The position numbers were made by a program, and so were the translations under genes. Positions 52,739 through 61,597 of a stretch of 64,000 nt of DNA are shown here, piece by piece. The number at the start of each line of letters is the position of its first letter. Positions within the stretch are counted from its first letter, which is position 1. Source of the DNA: Streptomyces luteolus (GTDB lineage: Bacteria; Actinomycetota; Actinomycetes; Streptomycetales; Streptomycetaceae); the NCBI RefSeq assembly GCF_029968015.1, contig NZ_JASCIS010000015.1:62001-126000 (forward strand), written 5' to 3'. The notes under the pieces are model-generated. The model did not search any database. It was not told the DNA's origin and was given only the letters and a program-made list of their open reading frames with translations.

Positions 52739-54715
52739 TCAGACCTGAGCCCGCTCCTCGACGACCTTCGCGATCTTCGCGATGGCCTCGTCGACGGGAA
52801 TGCCGTTCTCCTGCGAGCCGTCGCGGTACCGGAAGGAGACGGCACCGGCGGCCATGTCCTCGTCACCGGCGATGACCATGAACGGCACCTTGGACTTCTG
52901 TGCGTTGCGGATCTTCTTCTGCATGCGGTCGGAGGAGGAGTCCACCTCGACCCGAAGGCCCTGCTTCCTCGCCTTGGCGGCGAACTCGTGCAGGTACTCG
53001 ACGTGCGCGTCACCGATCGGGATGCCGGTGGCCTGCACGGGCGCGAGCCACGCCGGGAAGGCGCCCGCGTAGTGCTCGAGGAGCACCGCGAAGAACCGCT
53101 CGATGGAGCCGAACAGCGCGCGGTGGATCATGACCGGGCGCTGCTTGGTGCCGTCCGGACCGGTGTACTCCAGGTCGAAGCGCTCCGGCAGGTTGAAGTC
53201 CAGCTGCACGGTCGACATCTGCCAGGTCCGGCCGATCGCGTCCTTGGCCTGGACGGAGATCTTCGGGCCGTAGAACGCGGCGCCGCCCGGGTCCGGGACG
53301 AGCGGGAGGCCCTGCTTCTCGGCGACCTGCGCGAGCACCTCGGTGGCCTCCGCCCAGGCCTCGTCCGAGCCGACGTACTTCTCCGGGTCCTTGGTGGACA
53401 GCTCCAGGTAGAAGTCGTTCAGGCCGTAGTCGCGGAGCAGGCCGAGGACGAAGGTGAGCGTCTTGTCGAGCTCGTCCGCCATCTGCTCGCGGGTGCAGTA
53501 GATGTGCGCGTCGTCCTGCGTGAAGCCACGCGCGCGGGTCAGGCCGTGCACGACACCGGACTTCTCGTACCGGTACACGGTGCCGAACTCGAAGAGGCGG
53601 AGCGGCAGTTCACGGTACGAACGGCCGCGCGCGTCGAAGATCAGGTTGTGCATCGGGCAGTTCATGGGCTTGAGGTAGTAGTCCACGCCCTCGTCGAGCT
53701 GCATGGGCGGGTACATGCCGTCGGCGTACCAGTCCAGGTGGCCCGAGGTCTCGAAGAGCTTCCCCTTCGTGGCGTGCGGGGTGTAGACGAACTCGTACCC
53801 CTCCTCCTCGTGCCGGCGGCGCGAGTAGTCCTCCATGACGCGGCGGACGATGCCGCCCTTGGGGTGGAAGACCGCGAGGCCGGAGCCGATCTGCTCGGGG
53901 ATGGAGAACAGGTCGAGCTCGTTGCCGAGGCGGCGGTGGTCGCGCTTCTCGGCCTCGGCGAGGAACTCCAGGTGCGCCTTCAGCTCGTCCTTCGACGGCC
54001 AGGCGGTGCCGTAGATGCGCTGCAGCATCGGGTTCTTCTCGCTGCCGCGCCAGTACGCCGCCGCGTTCCGCATCAGCTTGAAGGCGGGGATGTTGCGGGT
54101 CGTCGGCAGGTGCGGACCGCGGCAGAGGTCCTTCCAGCAGAGCTCACCGGTCTTGGCGTCGAGGTTGTCGTAGATGGTCAGCTCGCCGCCGCCCACCTCG
54201 ACGTCCGCGCCGTCGTCGTGCGAGGCGGAGCCCTTGATGCCGATGAGCTCCAGCTTGTACGGCTCGTCGGCGAGCTCCTCGCGGGCGTCGTCGTCGGAGA
54301 CGACGCGGCGGGAGAACCGCTGGCCGCGCTTCTGGATCTCCTGCATCTTCTTCTCGATGCGCTTGAGGTCCTCGGGAGTGAACGGCTCGGCGACGTCGAA
54401 GTCGTAGTAGAAGCCGTCCTTGACCGGCGGGCCGATGCCCAGCTTGGCCTCCGGGAACAGCTCCTGCACGGCCTGCGCCATCACATGTGCGGTGGAGTGC
54501 CGCAGGATGCCCAGGCCGTCCTCGGAGGAGATCTCGACGGGCTCGACCTCCTCGCCGTCCTGCACGGCGTACGCGAGGTCCTTCAGCTCGCCGGCCACGC
54601 GCGCGGCGACGACGGTGCGCTCACCGGGGAAGAGATCGGCGGCCGTAGTGCCCGTCGTCACCACGCGCTCTTCCCGCTCGGAATCGCGTTGGATGATCAC
54701 ACGGACGTCTGACAC
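52739..54715 (-). CDS. thrS: Threonyl-tRNA synthetase
   Basis: 658 residues: TGS domain, editing domain with HSTAHVMAQAV, class II core with catalytic zinc ligand region NCPMHNLIF, and the anticodon-binding domain. GTG at 54715 gives MSDVRVIIQRDSE with AGGAGA 5 nt upstream. The much longer open frame (49 more codons) is not family-like. No T-box leader was recognised upstream. Confidence 0.97.
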   Translation of the reverse strand: MSDVRVIIQRDSEREERVVTTGTTAADLFPGERTVVAARVAGELKDLAYAVQDGEEVEPVEISSEDGLGILRHSTAHVMAQAVQELFPEAKLGIGPPVKDGFYYDFDVAEPFTPEDLKRIEKKMQEIQKRGQRFSRRVVSDDDAREELADEPYKLELIGIKGSASHDDGADVEVGGGELTIYDNLDAKTGELCWKDLCRGPHLPTTRNIPAFKLMRNAAAYWRGSEKNPMLQRIYGTAWPSKDELKAHLEFLAEAEKRDHRRLGNELDLFSIPEQIGSGLAVFHPKGGIVRRVMEDYSRRRHEEEGYEFVYTPHATKGKLFETSGHLDWYADGMYPPMQLDEGVDYYLKPMNCPMHNLIFDARGRSYRELPLRLFEFGTVYRYEKSGVVHGLTRARGFTQDDAHIYCTREQMADELDKTLTFVLGLLRDYGLNDFYLELSTKDPEKYVGSDEAWAEATEVLAQVAEKQGLPLVPDPGGAAFYGPKISVQAKDAIGRTWQMSTVQLDFNLPERFDLEYTGPDGTKQRPVMIHRALFGSIERFFAVLLEHYAGAFPAWLAPVQATGIPIGDAHVEYLHEFAAKARKQGLRVEVDSSSDRMQKKIRNAQKSKVPFMVIAGDEDMAAGAVSFRYRDGSQENGIPVDEAIAKIAKVVEERAQV

Positions 54716-54870
54716 CGGTCTCTCCTGCCTGAAGGGGGATTGCGCCGCTGACGCATCGCGACGCAATGGGAATCGTACCGAGCCGACGGAGCCCTTCGCG
54801 AAACGGTTACGGGGGCGGCCTCCCGTGGGACGACCCACACCGTCGATTCGGGCACCGTCCATCGCCCTCC

Positions 54871-54900
54871 GGGCTCGTCCTCAAGCGCCGGACAGGCTGA
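54871..54900. repeat. Copy of a dispersed Streptomyces intergenic motif
   Basis: The stretch gggctcgtcctcaagcgccg followed by gacaggctga resembles a short motif (cctcaa.cgccggacgggctga) often seen near gene ends in Streptomyces genomes. That it is dispersed comes from general knowledge, because only one copy is in this window. It lies between the thrS start and the stop of the next leftward gene. Confidence 0.45.
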
Positions 54901-54903
54901 TTG

Positions 54904-56097
54904 TTACTCCCCGCCGCACGCCTCCTCGAAGAAGTCGATGTTCTCCTGCAGCGACTTCAGCATCCGGTCCCGCTCCGCCTCGTCCACCTGCACCGGCACC
55001 ACGTCCGAAGCCCCGGTCAGCCGGCGAAAGCCCCCGCGGCTCTCCAGCCGGCCGTGCACCCGCACCGGCAGCCCCACCAGATGCGCGTGCCCCGCGATCC
55101 GGTACGCCTCCTCGTCGAGGCTCATCCGCACGTGCGGGACGTCCGCGCCCTCGATCACCCGCAGCCGTACGGTGCCGCTCCCGCGCGGCCCGGCCCGGCG
55201 CATCCGTACGACGGTCCCGGTGATCCGGACGGGCAGCGAGGGCTCGGCGGTGCGGTACCGCACGGAGGCCTCGCGCAGCACCGGAAGGTCGCCGGGCGAG
55301 AACTCGACGGACTCGGGCCGTGCCGCGCACCCCTCGGGCACCCCGGCCGCGGGCGCCCACGCGAGGTCGACGCAGGCTCCCTCCGTACCGCGTACCAGGC
55401 TCACCAGGGCCTCGGTCAGCTCGTGGCTGACGCCCGCCTCGACGGCGGTGTCGAAGGCCTCCATGCCGCCGGTGGCCCGGCGGTAGTCGACGGCCTCGCG
55501 GGCCGCGGCCAGCGCGTGGTGCAGCCGCACCGCGAGGGGCCTGCCGGTGGCGGCGGGCACGAACGCGGTGAGGCGGCGGCCGCCGTGCACGGGCCCCACC
55601 AGGACGTGGCCGAGCGAGGCGGCGGCCGCCCTGCGGTGCCGCGCGCCGTAGTAACCGGCCCGGTCCCGCACGGCAAGCGCCCCGGCGAGCAGCACCTGGC
55701 GCACGGAGTTCCGCAGCTGCTCCTCGACGCCCCAGGCGGCGGCACCCGCGGGCCCTGGCGGTACGTCACGGGTCCAGGTCAGCTCGTCGCTGGGCACCGC
55801 GAGCCCGACGAGCACGGCGCGCGCGGACGGTGCGGCGCTGCGGGCGAGCGCGAGCAGGGCCTCGCCGAGCAGGTCGTCGCTGTCGGGGAAGGCCCGGCTC
55901 TCGGGGACCAGGAGGCTGGTGCCGGAGGTGCCGTCGGGCGGGGTCCAGCGGGCGTACCGGCCGGCCGCGCCACCGCGTCGCCGCCAGCCGTGCCGGTCGA
56001 GGAGGGCGCCGAGGACGCCGGGGTCGACATGCGCGGCGTCCGGGTCGGGCAGGGCGCTGCCCACCAGGCGTGGGGGTTCGTCGATCGGGCGGTGCAT
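54904..56097 (-). CDS. Protein of unknown function coupled to DUF4365, with OB-like C-terminus
   Basis: 397 residues. No enzyme motif is recognised in the Ala/Arg-rich N-terminal two thirds. The C-terminal part (about residues 290-380) has the alternating strands and glycine turns expected of an OB fold (LPVRITGTVVRM ... VGLPVRVHGRLES), which would suit nucleic-acid binding. This is inference from the pattern. It starts at ATG 56097, sharing one base with the stop of the DUF4365 gene, so the two proteins are probably made together. Confidence 0.75.
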   Translation of the reverse strand: MHRPIDEPPRLVGSALPDPDAAHVDPGVLGALLDRHGWRRRGGAAGRYARWTPPDGTSGTSLLVPESRAFPDSDDLLGEALLALARSAAPSARAVLVGLAVPSDELTWTRDVPPGPAGAAAWGVEEQLRNSVRQVLLAGALAVRDRAGYYGARHRRAAAASLGHVLVGPVHGGRRLTAFVPAATGRPLAVRLHHALAAAREAVDYRRATGGMEAFDTAVEAGVSHELTEALVSLVRGTEGACVDLAWAPAAGVPEGCAARPESVEFSPGDLPVLREASVRYRTAEPSLPVRITGTVVRMRRAGPRGSGTVRLRVIEGADVPHVRMSLDEEAYRIAGHAHLVGLPVRVHGRLESRGGFRRLTGASDVVPVQVDEAERDRMLKSLQENIDFFEEACGGE

Positions 56098-56663
56098 CAG
56101 GGTCTCCCTCCCGTCCCGACGCGCGTCATGATCTCGCAGAGGGCCCGGTCGTCGAATATCCGCGAGGTCGGGATCCGCACCGTCGTCCTGTGCCGCCCCC
56201 GCACGGGGTGCCCGGCCAGGTTGGTCCAGTAGCAGCAGTGCCGCAGGTCGAGCCGGTCGTGCCCGGCGCGCAGCCAGTCGTCGCGGGAGCGCGGCACGAT
56301 CATCACGACGAGGATCTTGTGCACCGAGACCGGGGTCCGGGCCAGCTTCTCCAGGTGCGGGTTGTCGAGCGTGAAGGAGAAGGCGGGGCCCGGGGGGTTG
56401 GGCGCGAGCTGGTACGTGCACTTGAGCTGGACCTTGATGGTGACTTCGTCGTCGACCGTGTGCCCGGGGGCGCTGTGGCTGACGTGCCAGTCGATGCCGT
56501 TGTCCGGAAAGGGCTGCGAGAGCGAACAGCCCGCCGCTGCCGCCACGGCGTGCAGATAGCCCACCTGGAGGGTCTCCATGCAGGCGGTGGTGGCGAGCGT
56601 GCCGCGCAGCGGTGCGATCCGCTGAGGCAGCAGCCCACCCTGTTCGGGCTGCGCGAGCGCCAT
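56097..56663 (-). CDS. DUF4365 protein, probable PD-(D/E)XK-like fold
   Basis: 188 residues. The arrangement Glu30, Asp58 (DNGIDWHV) and Gln79-x-Lys81 (VQLKCT) looks like the active-site core of PD-(D/E)XK nucleases, which often use QxK in place of ExK. DUF4365 has no established function that I know of. The ATG at 56663 was chosen for family fit; the upstream extension is Arg-rich and unlike protein. It is coupled to the 397-residue protein and divergent from a DEDDh exonuclease. Confidence 0.75.
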   Translation of the reverse strand: MALAQPEQGGLLPQRIAPLRGTLATTACMETLQVGYLHAVAAAAGCSLSQPFPDNGIDWHVSHSAPGHTVDDEVTIKVQLKCTYQLAPNPPGPAFSFTLDNPHLEKLARTPVSVHKILVVMIVPRSRDDWLRAGHDRLDLRHCCYWTNLAGHPVRGRHRTTVRIPTSRIFDDRALCEIMTRVGTGGRP

Positions 56664-56929
56664 GGCGAACGGGCCTTCCGGGACGGGGTGTTGTCGAGGA
56701 GCGTCGGGGCGCGTACGTCGCGTACGCCGGAGCGGAGTGCGCGTCACACACCCCCGGACCGCCCAACTCACCGGCCCGTCACCTGTGTTGTCACCGCTGG
56801 GCGTATCGGGCAAACAGCCCGGGTATCACCAGTTCGGGCAGGCAGGCGGGGCGCGAGGACTCGGGGCACCACCGGCGGCGGCCGGGCCGCAACCGGAACT
56901 GCCCTGCGGACACAGGGAGTTGCATCGCC

Positions 56930-57655
56930 ATGACGTGCTGGTACGAGGGACCACTTGCCGCATTCGACACCGAGACCACGGGCGTGGACGTGGAGAGCGA
57001 CCGCATCGTGTCGGCCGCGATCGTCGTCCAGGACACGCCGGGAGGCCGGGCGCGGGCGACGCGCTGGCTGGTCGACCCGGGCGTGCCGATCCCCGAAGAG
57101 GCCGCGCGGATACACGGCCTGACGGAAGATCACCTGCACCGCAACGGCCGCTGGCCCGCGCCGGTGATGGAGGAGATAGGCCGGGAGCTGGCCGATCTGA
57201 CGGCCGCCGGGCGGCCGTTGGTCGTGATGAACGCACCGTTCGACCTGACGCTCCTGGACCGCGAGCTGCGCCGCCACCGCGCGTCGTCGCTCTCGCACTA
57301 CCTCGGGAGCCGCCCGATGTGCGTCCTCGACCCCCGGGTCCTGGACAAGCACCTGGACCGCTACCGCAAGGGCCGCCGCACCCTCACCGACTTGTGCGCG
57401 CAGTACGAGGTGGAGCTGGCGGACGCCCACGACGCGGCGGCCGACGCACTCGCCTCCCTGGAGGTCGTACGCGCAGTGGGGCGCCGTTTCGCGGCCCGGC
57501 TCGAACGCCTCTCGGCGGCCGAGCTGCACGCCCTGCAGGCGGTGTGGCACGCGGCCCAGGCGCGCGGCCTGCAGGCGTGGTTCACGCGCAACGGCACCCC
57601 GGAGGCGGTCGACCCGGCCTGGCCGCTGCGCCCGGAACTCCCGGCCGCGGCCTGA
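56930..57655 (+). CDS. DEDDh 3'-5' exonuclease (DnaQ/epsilon-like)
   Basis: 241 residues. The acidic motifs are present: AFDTETTG (Exo I, D-x-E), NAPFDLTLLDREL (Exo II, Asp) and DAHDAAADALA (Exo III, His-x4-Asp). A C-terminal extension of about 60 residues follows. The ATG at 56930 has GGGAG about 10 nt upstream. Not linked to any dnaE, so it is more likely a stand-alone repair or RNA-processing exonuclease. Divergent from the DUF4365 pair across a 266-bp gap. Confidence 0.9.
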   Translation: MTCWYEGPLAAFDTETTGVDVESDRIVSAAIVVQDTPGGRARATRWLVDPGVPIPEEAARIHGLTEDHLHRNGRWPAPVMEEIGRELADLTAAGRPLVVMNAPFDLTLLDRELRRHRASSLSHYLGSRPMCVLDPRVLDKHLDRYRKGRRTLTDLCAQYEVELADAHDAAADALASLEVVRAVGRRFAARLERLSAAELHALQAVWHAAQARGLQAWFTRNGTPEAVDPAWPLRPELPAAA

Positions 57656-57733
57656 GAGTCGTACGAGAGCCAGGCCGCGTACGAGAAGGAAACCCTGGCG
57701 TCGTACGCGAAAGAACGGCGGCTCGGCGCGCAC

Positions 57734-57769
57734 AAAAAAGACCGGCCCGTCTGCGACGGACCGGTCTTT
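57734..57769 (-). terminator. Terminator of the first tRNA-Val
   Basis: 15-bp arms (57737-57751 and 57755-57769, one mismatch) with a 3-base loop. On the minus strand they are followed by a run of six T residues. It starts 6 bp after the tRNA 3' end. Confidence 0.88.
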
Positions 57770-57774
57770 CCCGG

Positions 57775-57846
57775 TGGGCGATACTGGGTTCGAACCAGTG
57801 ACCTCTTCGGTGTGAACGAAGCGCTCTCCCACTGAGCTAATCGCCC
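57775..57846 (-). tRNA. tRNA-Val (anticodon CAC), copy 1
   Basis: 72 nt on the minus strand. 7-bp acceptor stem GGGCGAT/ATCGCCC, anticodon stem CTTCG/CGAAG with loop TTCACAC (anticodon CAC), T-arm ACTGG-TTCGAAC-CCAGT, discriminator A. CCA is not encoded in full. Identical to the copy at 60989-61060. Confidence 0.97.
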
Positions 57847-57925
57847 GGGAACGCACTGAACCATACAGGCCCGGGCACCCCTCCTCCAAACCGGATCCGG
57901 ACGCCGATCAAACCGGTCCGGCCAC

Positions 57926-57965
57926 CGACCTGACGGCGAACGCAGGGCGCCCCGCCGTCAGGTCG
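57926..57965 (-). terminator. Terminator hairpin overlapping the SRPBCC stop
   Basis: Perfect 13-bp arms (57926-57938 and 57953-57965) with a 14-base loop. The proximal arm includes the stop codon of the gene and its last codons. Confidence 0.7.
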
Positions 57966-58404
57966 TACCGAGATGCCCGATCAGTCCGCGCCGTCCCGAG
58001 CGCATCATCAGCGCGTGGTTGAGCAGGAACACCGGCCGGCCCGGTACGGCGAAGCGCCGCAGCAACGGACGGCGCACGTCGACCTCCTGCTCGTAGAGCA
58101 CGCGGGTGCCGCCGCCGGCCGGGGTCAGGGTCCAGCGCGCCCAGCCGTCCAGATCGCCGGTCATGCGGATCTCCAGGACTCCGGCGGCGGGGTCGCGGCG
58201 CTGTTCGCGGGCGGTGACGCGGAGGTCGTACGGCAGCGTGGAGCGGAACCGGGCGCGGCCGCTGCGGTCGTCGATCGGGACGACCTCGCGCACCTGCCGC
58301 CACCACCGCGGGTACTCCTCGGCGTTCTCGAGCACCGCGAAAACCGCTTCGGGGCGCGCGGGCACGTTCCAGACGCTGCGGAAGCGGTAGTGGCACCAGT
58401 CCAT
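57958..58404 (-). CDS. SRPBCC (START/Bet v1-like) family protein
   Basis: 148 residues starting MDWCHYRFRSVWNVPARPEA. SRPBCC family pattern with the early VFAVLENAEEYPRWW motif, a beta-rich middle (TGDLDGWARWTLTPAGGGTRV) and a long final helix. These proteins form a hydrophobic pocket for lipids or other ligands. No ligand can be named. The ATG at 58404 was chosen by family fit. Another start is possible at 58431. Its end lies inside a hairpin. Confidence 0.85.
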   Translation of the reverse strand: MDWCHYRFRSVWNVPARPEAVFAVLENAEEYPRWWRQVREVVPIDDRSGRARFRSTLPYDLRVTAREQRRDPAAGVLEIRMTGDLDGWARWTLTPAGGGTRVLYEQEVDVRRPLLRRFAVPGRPVFLLNHALMMRSGRRGLIGHLGTT

Positions 58405-58496
58405 GCCCCGAGTCTGCGGGACGCCGGGCACGTACTCAGCCGGAACTGAGTACGTACACCCATGCCGGGCGCCGTGACCCGGACCACACTGCAGCC

Positions 58497-60920
58497 ATGA
58501 GCACCTTTCCGCCCCCGGCCGAAGAGCTGCGCGTCCTGGACCACGAGCTGGCCCAACTGGACGCGCGCCGGACCCAGTTGCTGGCCCGCCGGGCCTGGCT
58601 GGTCTCGGTCCTGGCCGAGCAGCGGCCTCCGACGCCCGTGCGGTCCGCCGGTCCGCCGCCCGCCTCCGGTCCGCCGCCTGCCTGGGGGCCGCGCCCGCGC
58701 GCCGAGTCGTCCCCGCCGAGCGTCCAGAACGTCCTGCTGGTCCTCGGCGGCCTCCTGCTGACCGTCGCGGCGCTGGCGTTCACGCTGGTCAGCTGGGGTC
58801 ACATGGGCATCGGAGGCCGCTCGGCCGTGCTCGGTGCGGTCACGCTGGCCGCGCTCGGCGTGCCCGTCCCGCTGCAGCGCCGCGGTCTCACCGCGACGGC
58901 CGAGGCGGTGGCCGCGCTCGGCCTGGTCCTGACGGTGCTCGACGTGTACGCCCTGCACCGCGTCGCCGTGCCGGACGCGGACGGCGCGGCCTACACGGCG
59001 ATCGCCTCGGCCGTACTCGCCGCCGTCTGGGCCGCGTACGGAACGGCACTGCCCCGGCTGCACACGCCACTCCCCGCCGCCGTCGTGGCCGCCCAACTCC
59101 CGCTGTTCCTGGGCGCGTTGGCGGCGGACGCGGGAGCGCACACCCTGACCGTGGCCCTGCTCGCCACGGTCGCCGCCGACACGGTCCTCGCCCTGCGGGT
59201 CAAGCGGATGTCCGTCCGCGGCACGGCCGGCGGCGGCGCCGCGCTCCTCGGCCTCATCGCCCTGACGACGGCGACGGGTCTGTCCTGGACGGCCGCCGAC
59301 CCCGCCGAGGCCGCACGTGCGGGCGCGCTGCTGCTCGCGGCCGCGGCGATCGCCCTGGGCGCGGCCCTGCGCACACCGCACGCTCCCCTGTCCACGGCCT
59401 GCGCCGCCGTCGCGGGCCTCGCCACTGTCCTCGCCACCGGCGGCGTCCTGCGCACGGCCGTCCCCGACACGTGGACGGTCCCGGCCCATCTCCTGTGCGG
59501 CATCGCCCTGTTGACCGTCGTACGCACCGGGCTTCCGCTCCCCGTACGCCGCGGCCTGGCCGGGGCCGCCGCGGTGCCCGTCGGCGTGGCGCTGCTGTGG
59601 ACGCTGCCGAACCTGCTCCTCTCCGTCGCGGGCCTCGCGCGCTGGGCGGACCGGACGTGGGCGGGCACGCCGCGGCTCGCGCACCTGGACGCTCCGGTCA
59701 CCGCGGGCCCGGCGGTCCCGGTGACGCTGCTCGCGCTCGCCGCCACCGCGTGGACCGCGCACCGCCTGATACGGGCCGACGAGCCCCGGCGCGCCTGGAG
59801 CGCCACGGCCGCCTGCGCCGCCCCGGTCCTCCTCTGGTCCGCGCTCACCGCCCTCCCCCTGTCCCTCCAACTCCCTTACGCGGCCGCCCTCGGCACGCAC
59901 ACCGCACTCGCCCTCGCGTCCCTGTACGGAGCCACCGCACTGGCACGGGCGGCGCGGCCGCACCTCGCGTGGGTCCTCCTCGGCTGCGGCCTCACCTCGG
60001 CGGCGGGCGCGGCCCTGCTGTCCCTCGCCACGCAGCCCGCGACGTTCGTGGTGCTCACGGTGCTGCTCGCCGGCTGCGCGGTCGCGGCCGCACTGCACAC
60101 CGACGGCGCCCGCCGGGCGGTCCTCGCCTGCGCCGCGACGCTCTGGGCCACCGCCCTGACCGTCGCCGCACCGGCCGCCCTCGACCTGCCGCCGCACCGC
60201 ACGGCACTCGTAGTCCTCGCGGTGCCCGTCGCGACCACCCTGCTCGCCGCCCGGCTGCGCACGCTCCGCGTCGCCGTACCCCTGGAGATCGCGGGCGCCG
60301 CGGCGGCCGGCCTGGCCATCGCGCTCTCCGTCGGCCACGCCCCCAGCCTGGCGCTGACCCTCGCCCTGACCGGTGTGATCGCGGCGGCCACGGCCCTGCG
60401 CCCCGACCGCCGCCCGGTGTCGTACGCCGCGGGCGCCCTGTTCGCCGCGGCCTGCTGGGTGCGCCTGGCCGCCTGGGACGTCACGGCCCCTGAGGCGTAC
60501 ACGCTGCCGGTGACGGCCCTGGCCCTCGCCGTCGGGTTCCTGCACAGCCGCAGGGACCGTGAGGCGTCCTCCTGGACCACGTACGGACCGGGCCTGGCCG
60601 CCACGCTGCTGCCGAGCCTGATCGCCGCCTGGTCCGACCCGCACTGGCTGCGCCCGCTGCTGCTCGGGCTCGCCGCCCTGGCGCTCACCCTGGTCGGCGC
60701 CCACCACCGCCTCCAGGCCCCGCTGGCCCTCGGCGGCACGGTGCTCGCCCTGGTCGCGACGCACGAGCTCGCCCCGTACGTGGTCCAGGTCGTCGGCGCA
60801 CTCCCCCGCTGGCTGCCCCCGGCCCTGGCCGGGCTGCTGCTCCTCGGCGTGGGCGCCACGTACGAACAGCGCCTGCGCGACGCCCGACGGCTGCGGGACG
60901 CCCTGGGGCGCATGCACTGA
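58497..60920 (+). CDS. Large polytopic membrane protein, function unknown
   Basis: 807 residues. A coiled N-terminal region (about 50 residues, AEELRVLDHELAQLDARRTQ), a Pro-rich linker, then roughly 20 Ala/Leu/Val-rich transmembrane segments through to the C-terminus. Similar Streptomyces proteins are named after SCO7613, without known function. The ATG at 58497 follows a weak ribosome-binding site. It runs rightward between the two tRNA-Val genes. Confidence 0.8.
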   Translation: MSTFPPPAEELRVLDHELAQLDARRTQLLARRAWLVSVLAEQRPPTPVRSAGPPPASGPPPAWGPRPRAESSPPSVQNVLLVLGGLLLTVAALAFTLVSWGHMGIGGRSAVLGAVTLAALGVPVPLQRRGLTATAEAVAALGLVLTVLDVYALHRVAVPDADGAAYTAIASAVLAAVWAAYGTALPRLHTPLPAAVVAAQLPLFLGALAADAGAHTLTVALLATVAADTVLALRVKRMSVRGTAGGGAALLGLIALTTATGLSWTAADPAEAARAGALLLAAAAIALGAALRTPHAPLSTACAAVAGLATVLATGGVLRTAVPDTWTVPAHLLCGIALLTVVRTGLPLPVRRGLAGAAAVPVGVALLWTLPNLLLSVAGLARWADRTWAGTPRLAHLDAPVTAGPAVPVTLLALAATAWTAHRLIRADEPRRAWSATAACAAPVLLWSALTALPLSLQLPYAAALGTHTALALASLYGATALARAARPHLAWVLLGCGLTSAAGAALLSLATQPATFVVLTVLLAGCAVAAALHTDGARRAVLACAATLWATALTVAAPAALDLPPHRTALVVLAVPVATTLLAARLRTLRVAVPLEIAGAAAAGLAIALSVGHAPSLALTLALTGVIAAATALRPDRRPVSYAAGALFAAACWVRLAAWDVTAPEAYTLPVTALALAVGFLHSRRDREASSWTTYGPGLAATLLPSLIAAWSDPHWLRPLLLGLAALALTLVGAHHRLQAPLALGGTVLALVATHELAPYVVQVVGALPRWLPPALAGLLLLGVGATYEQRLRDARRLRDALGRMH

Positions 60921-60946
60921 CCGCCACCGCGAGAGGCGGGAACGAC

Positions 60947-60981
60947 GAAGGTCCGTGAGACGGGATGTCTCACGGACCTTC
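60947..60981. terminator. Bidirectional terminator between membrane protein gene and tRNA-Val
   Basis: Perfect 15-bp arms (60947-60961 and 60967-60981) with a 5-base loop. It lies 26 bp past the protein stop and 8 bp past the tRNA 3' end. Confidence 0.85.
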
Positions 60982-60988
60982 GGCCGGG

Positions 60989-61060
60989 TGGGCGATACTG
61001 GGTTCGAACCAGTGACCTCTTCGGTGTGAACGAAGCGCTCTCCCACTGAGCTAATCGCCC
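60989..61060 (-). tRNA. tRNA-Val (anticodon CAC), copy 2
   Basis: 72 nt, identical base for base to the copy at 57775-57846. Same anticodon loop TTCACAC, discriminator A and no complete encoded CCA. Followed on the minus strand by a terminator hairpin. Confidence 0.97.
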
Positions 61061-61123
61061 GGGCGCACGGAGAACATTACCGCACTTCAGACGGGCCCTG
61101 GACCACGCCTGCGAGGAACTCCG

Positions 61124-61167
61124 TCACTGATCGATCACTGGTCGATCACTGGTCGATCACTGGTCGA
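61124..61167. repeat. 11-bp tandem repeat (4 units) overlapping a gene 3' end
   Basis: Units tcactg.tcga start at 61124, 61135, 61146 and 61157. The last unit carries the stop and last codons (...IDQ-stop) of the PGPGW gene. The other three lie beyond it and repeat these codons and stop. Confidence 0.9.
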
Positions 61168-61597
61168 TCTTCCACGGCATGACGATGCCGAACTGCCAGA
61201 CGTAGATCCCGAGCAGGACGCCGACGATCACGAGGCCGATCGACGTCAGGATGATGTTCCGCCGGCGCACCTTGGGGTCGAGTGCGCGCTGTGCCGCCTC
61301 CGTCACCTTGCGCTTGGTCCAGCGCAGGACCAGCTGCGCCCAGACGAACTCCGTCGCCCAGATCGCCATGCCGCAGAAGATCACGACCCAGCCGGGCCCC
61401 GGCAGCGGCAGCATGATGATGCCCGCGACCACGACGGCCAGGCCCACGATGAACACGCCGACCTGCCAGCTCAGGTGCAGCGCACGACGACTCTTGATGA
61501 ACTTCGGCGCCTTGGACCCGAGCCCCTGCTCGTCCTGCGCGGCGGCCGGCTCGACAGCCGACTCCACCTCGCTGCGCTCGTCACTCCCCGTATTCAT
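61157..61597 (-). CDS. PGPGW-motif membrane protein (TIGR02611 family)
   Basis: 146 residues. N-terminal Glu/Ala/Ser-rich stretch, then three or so transmembrane helices with the family motif LPLPGPGWVVIFCGMAIWA. Widespread in actinobacteria, function unknown. The ATG at 61597 was chosen because the upstream frame is not protein-like. It is divergent from ssgB, and its 3' end is part of an 11-bp tandem repeat. Confidence 0.9.
   Translation of the reverse strand: MNTGSDERSEVESAVEPAAAQDEQGLGSKAPKFIKSRRALHLSWQVGVFIVGLAVVVAGIIMLPLPGPGWVVIFCGMAIWATEFVWAQLVLRWTKRKVTEAAQRALDPKVRRRNIILTSIGLVIVGVLLGIYVWQFGIVMPWKIDQ

Noticed and set aside
54716..54862. 49-codon N-terminal extension of thrS
   Set aside because: AGGAGA lies at the right distance for the GTG at 54715 and the conserved TGS domain starts there.
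54716..54870. T-box riboswitch before thrS
   Set aside because: The leader is short and shows no T-box core sequence or specifier hairpin.
57775..61060. Region between the tRNA-Val genes as an integrated element
   Set aside because: No integrase, no shift in base composition, and both enclosed genes look like ordinary Streptomyces genes.
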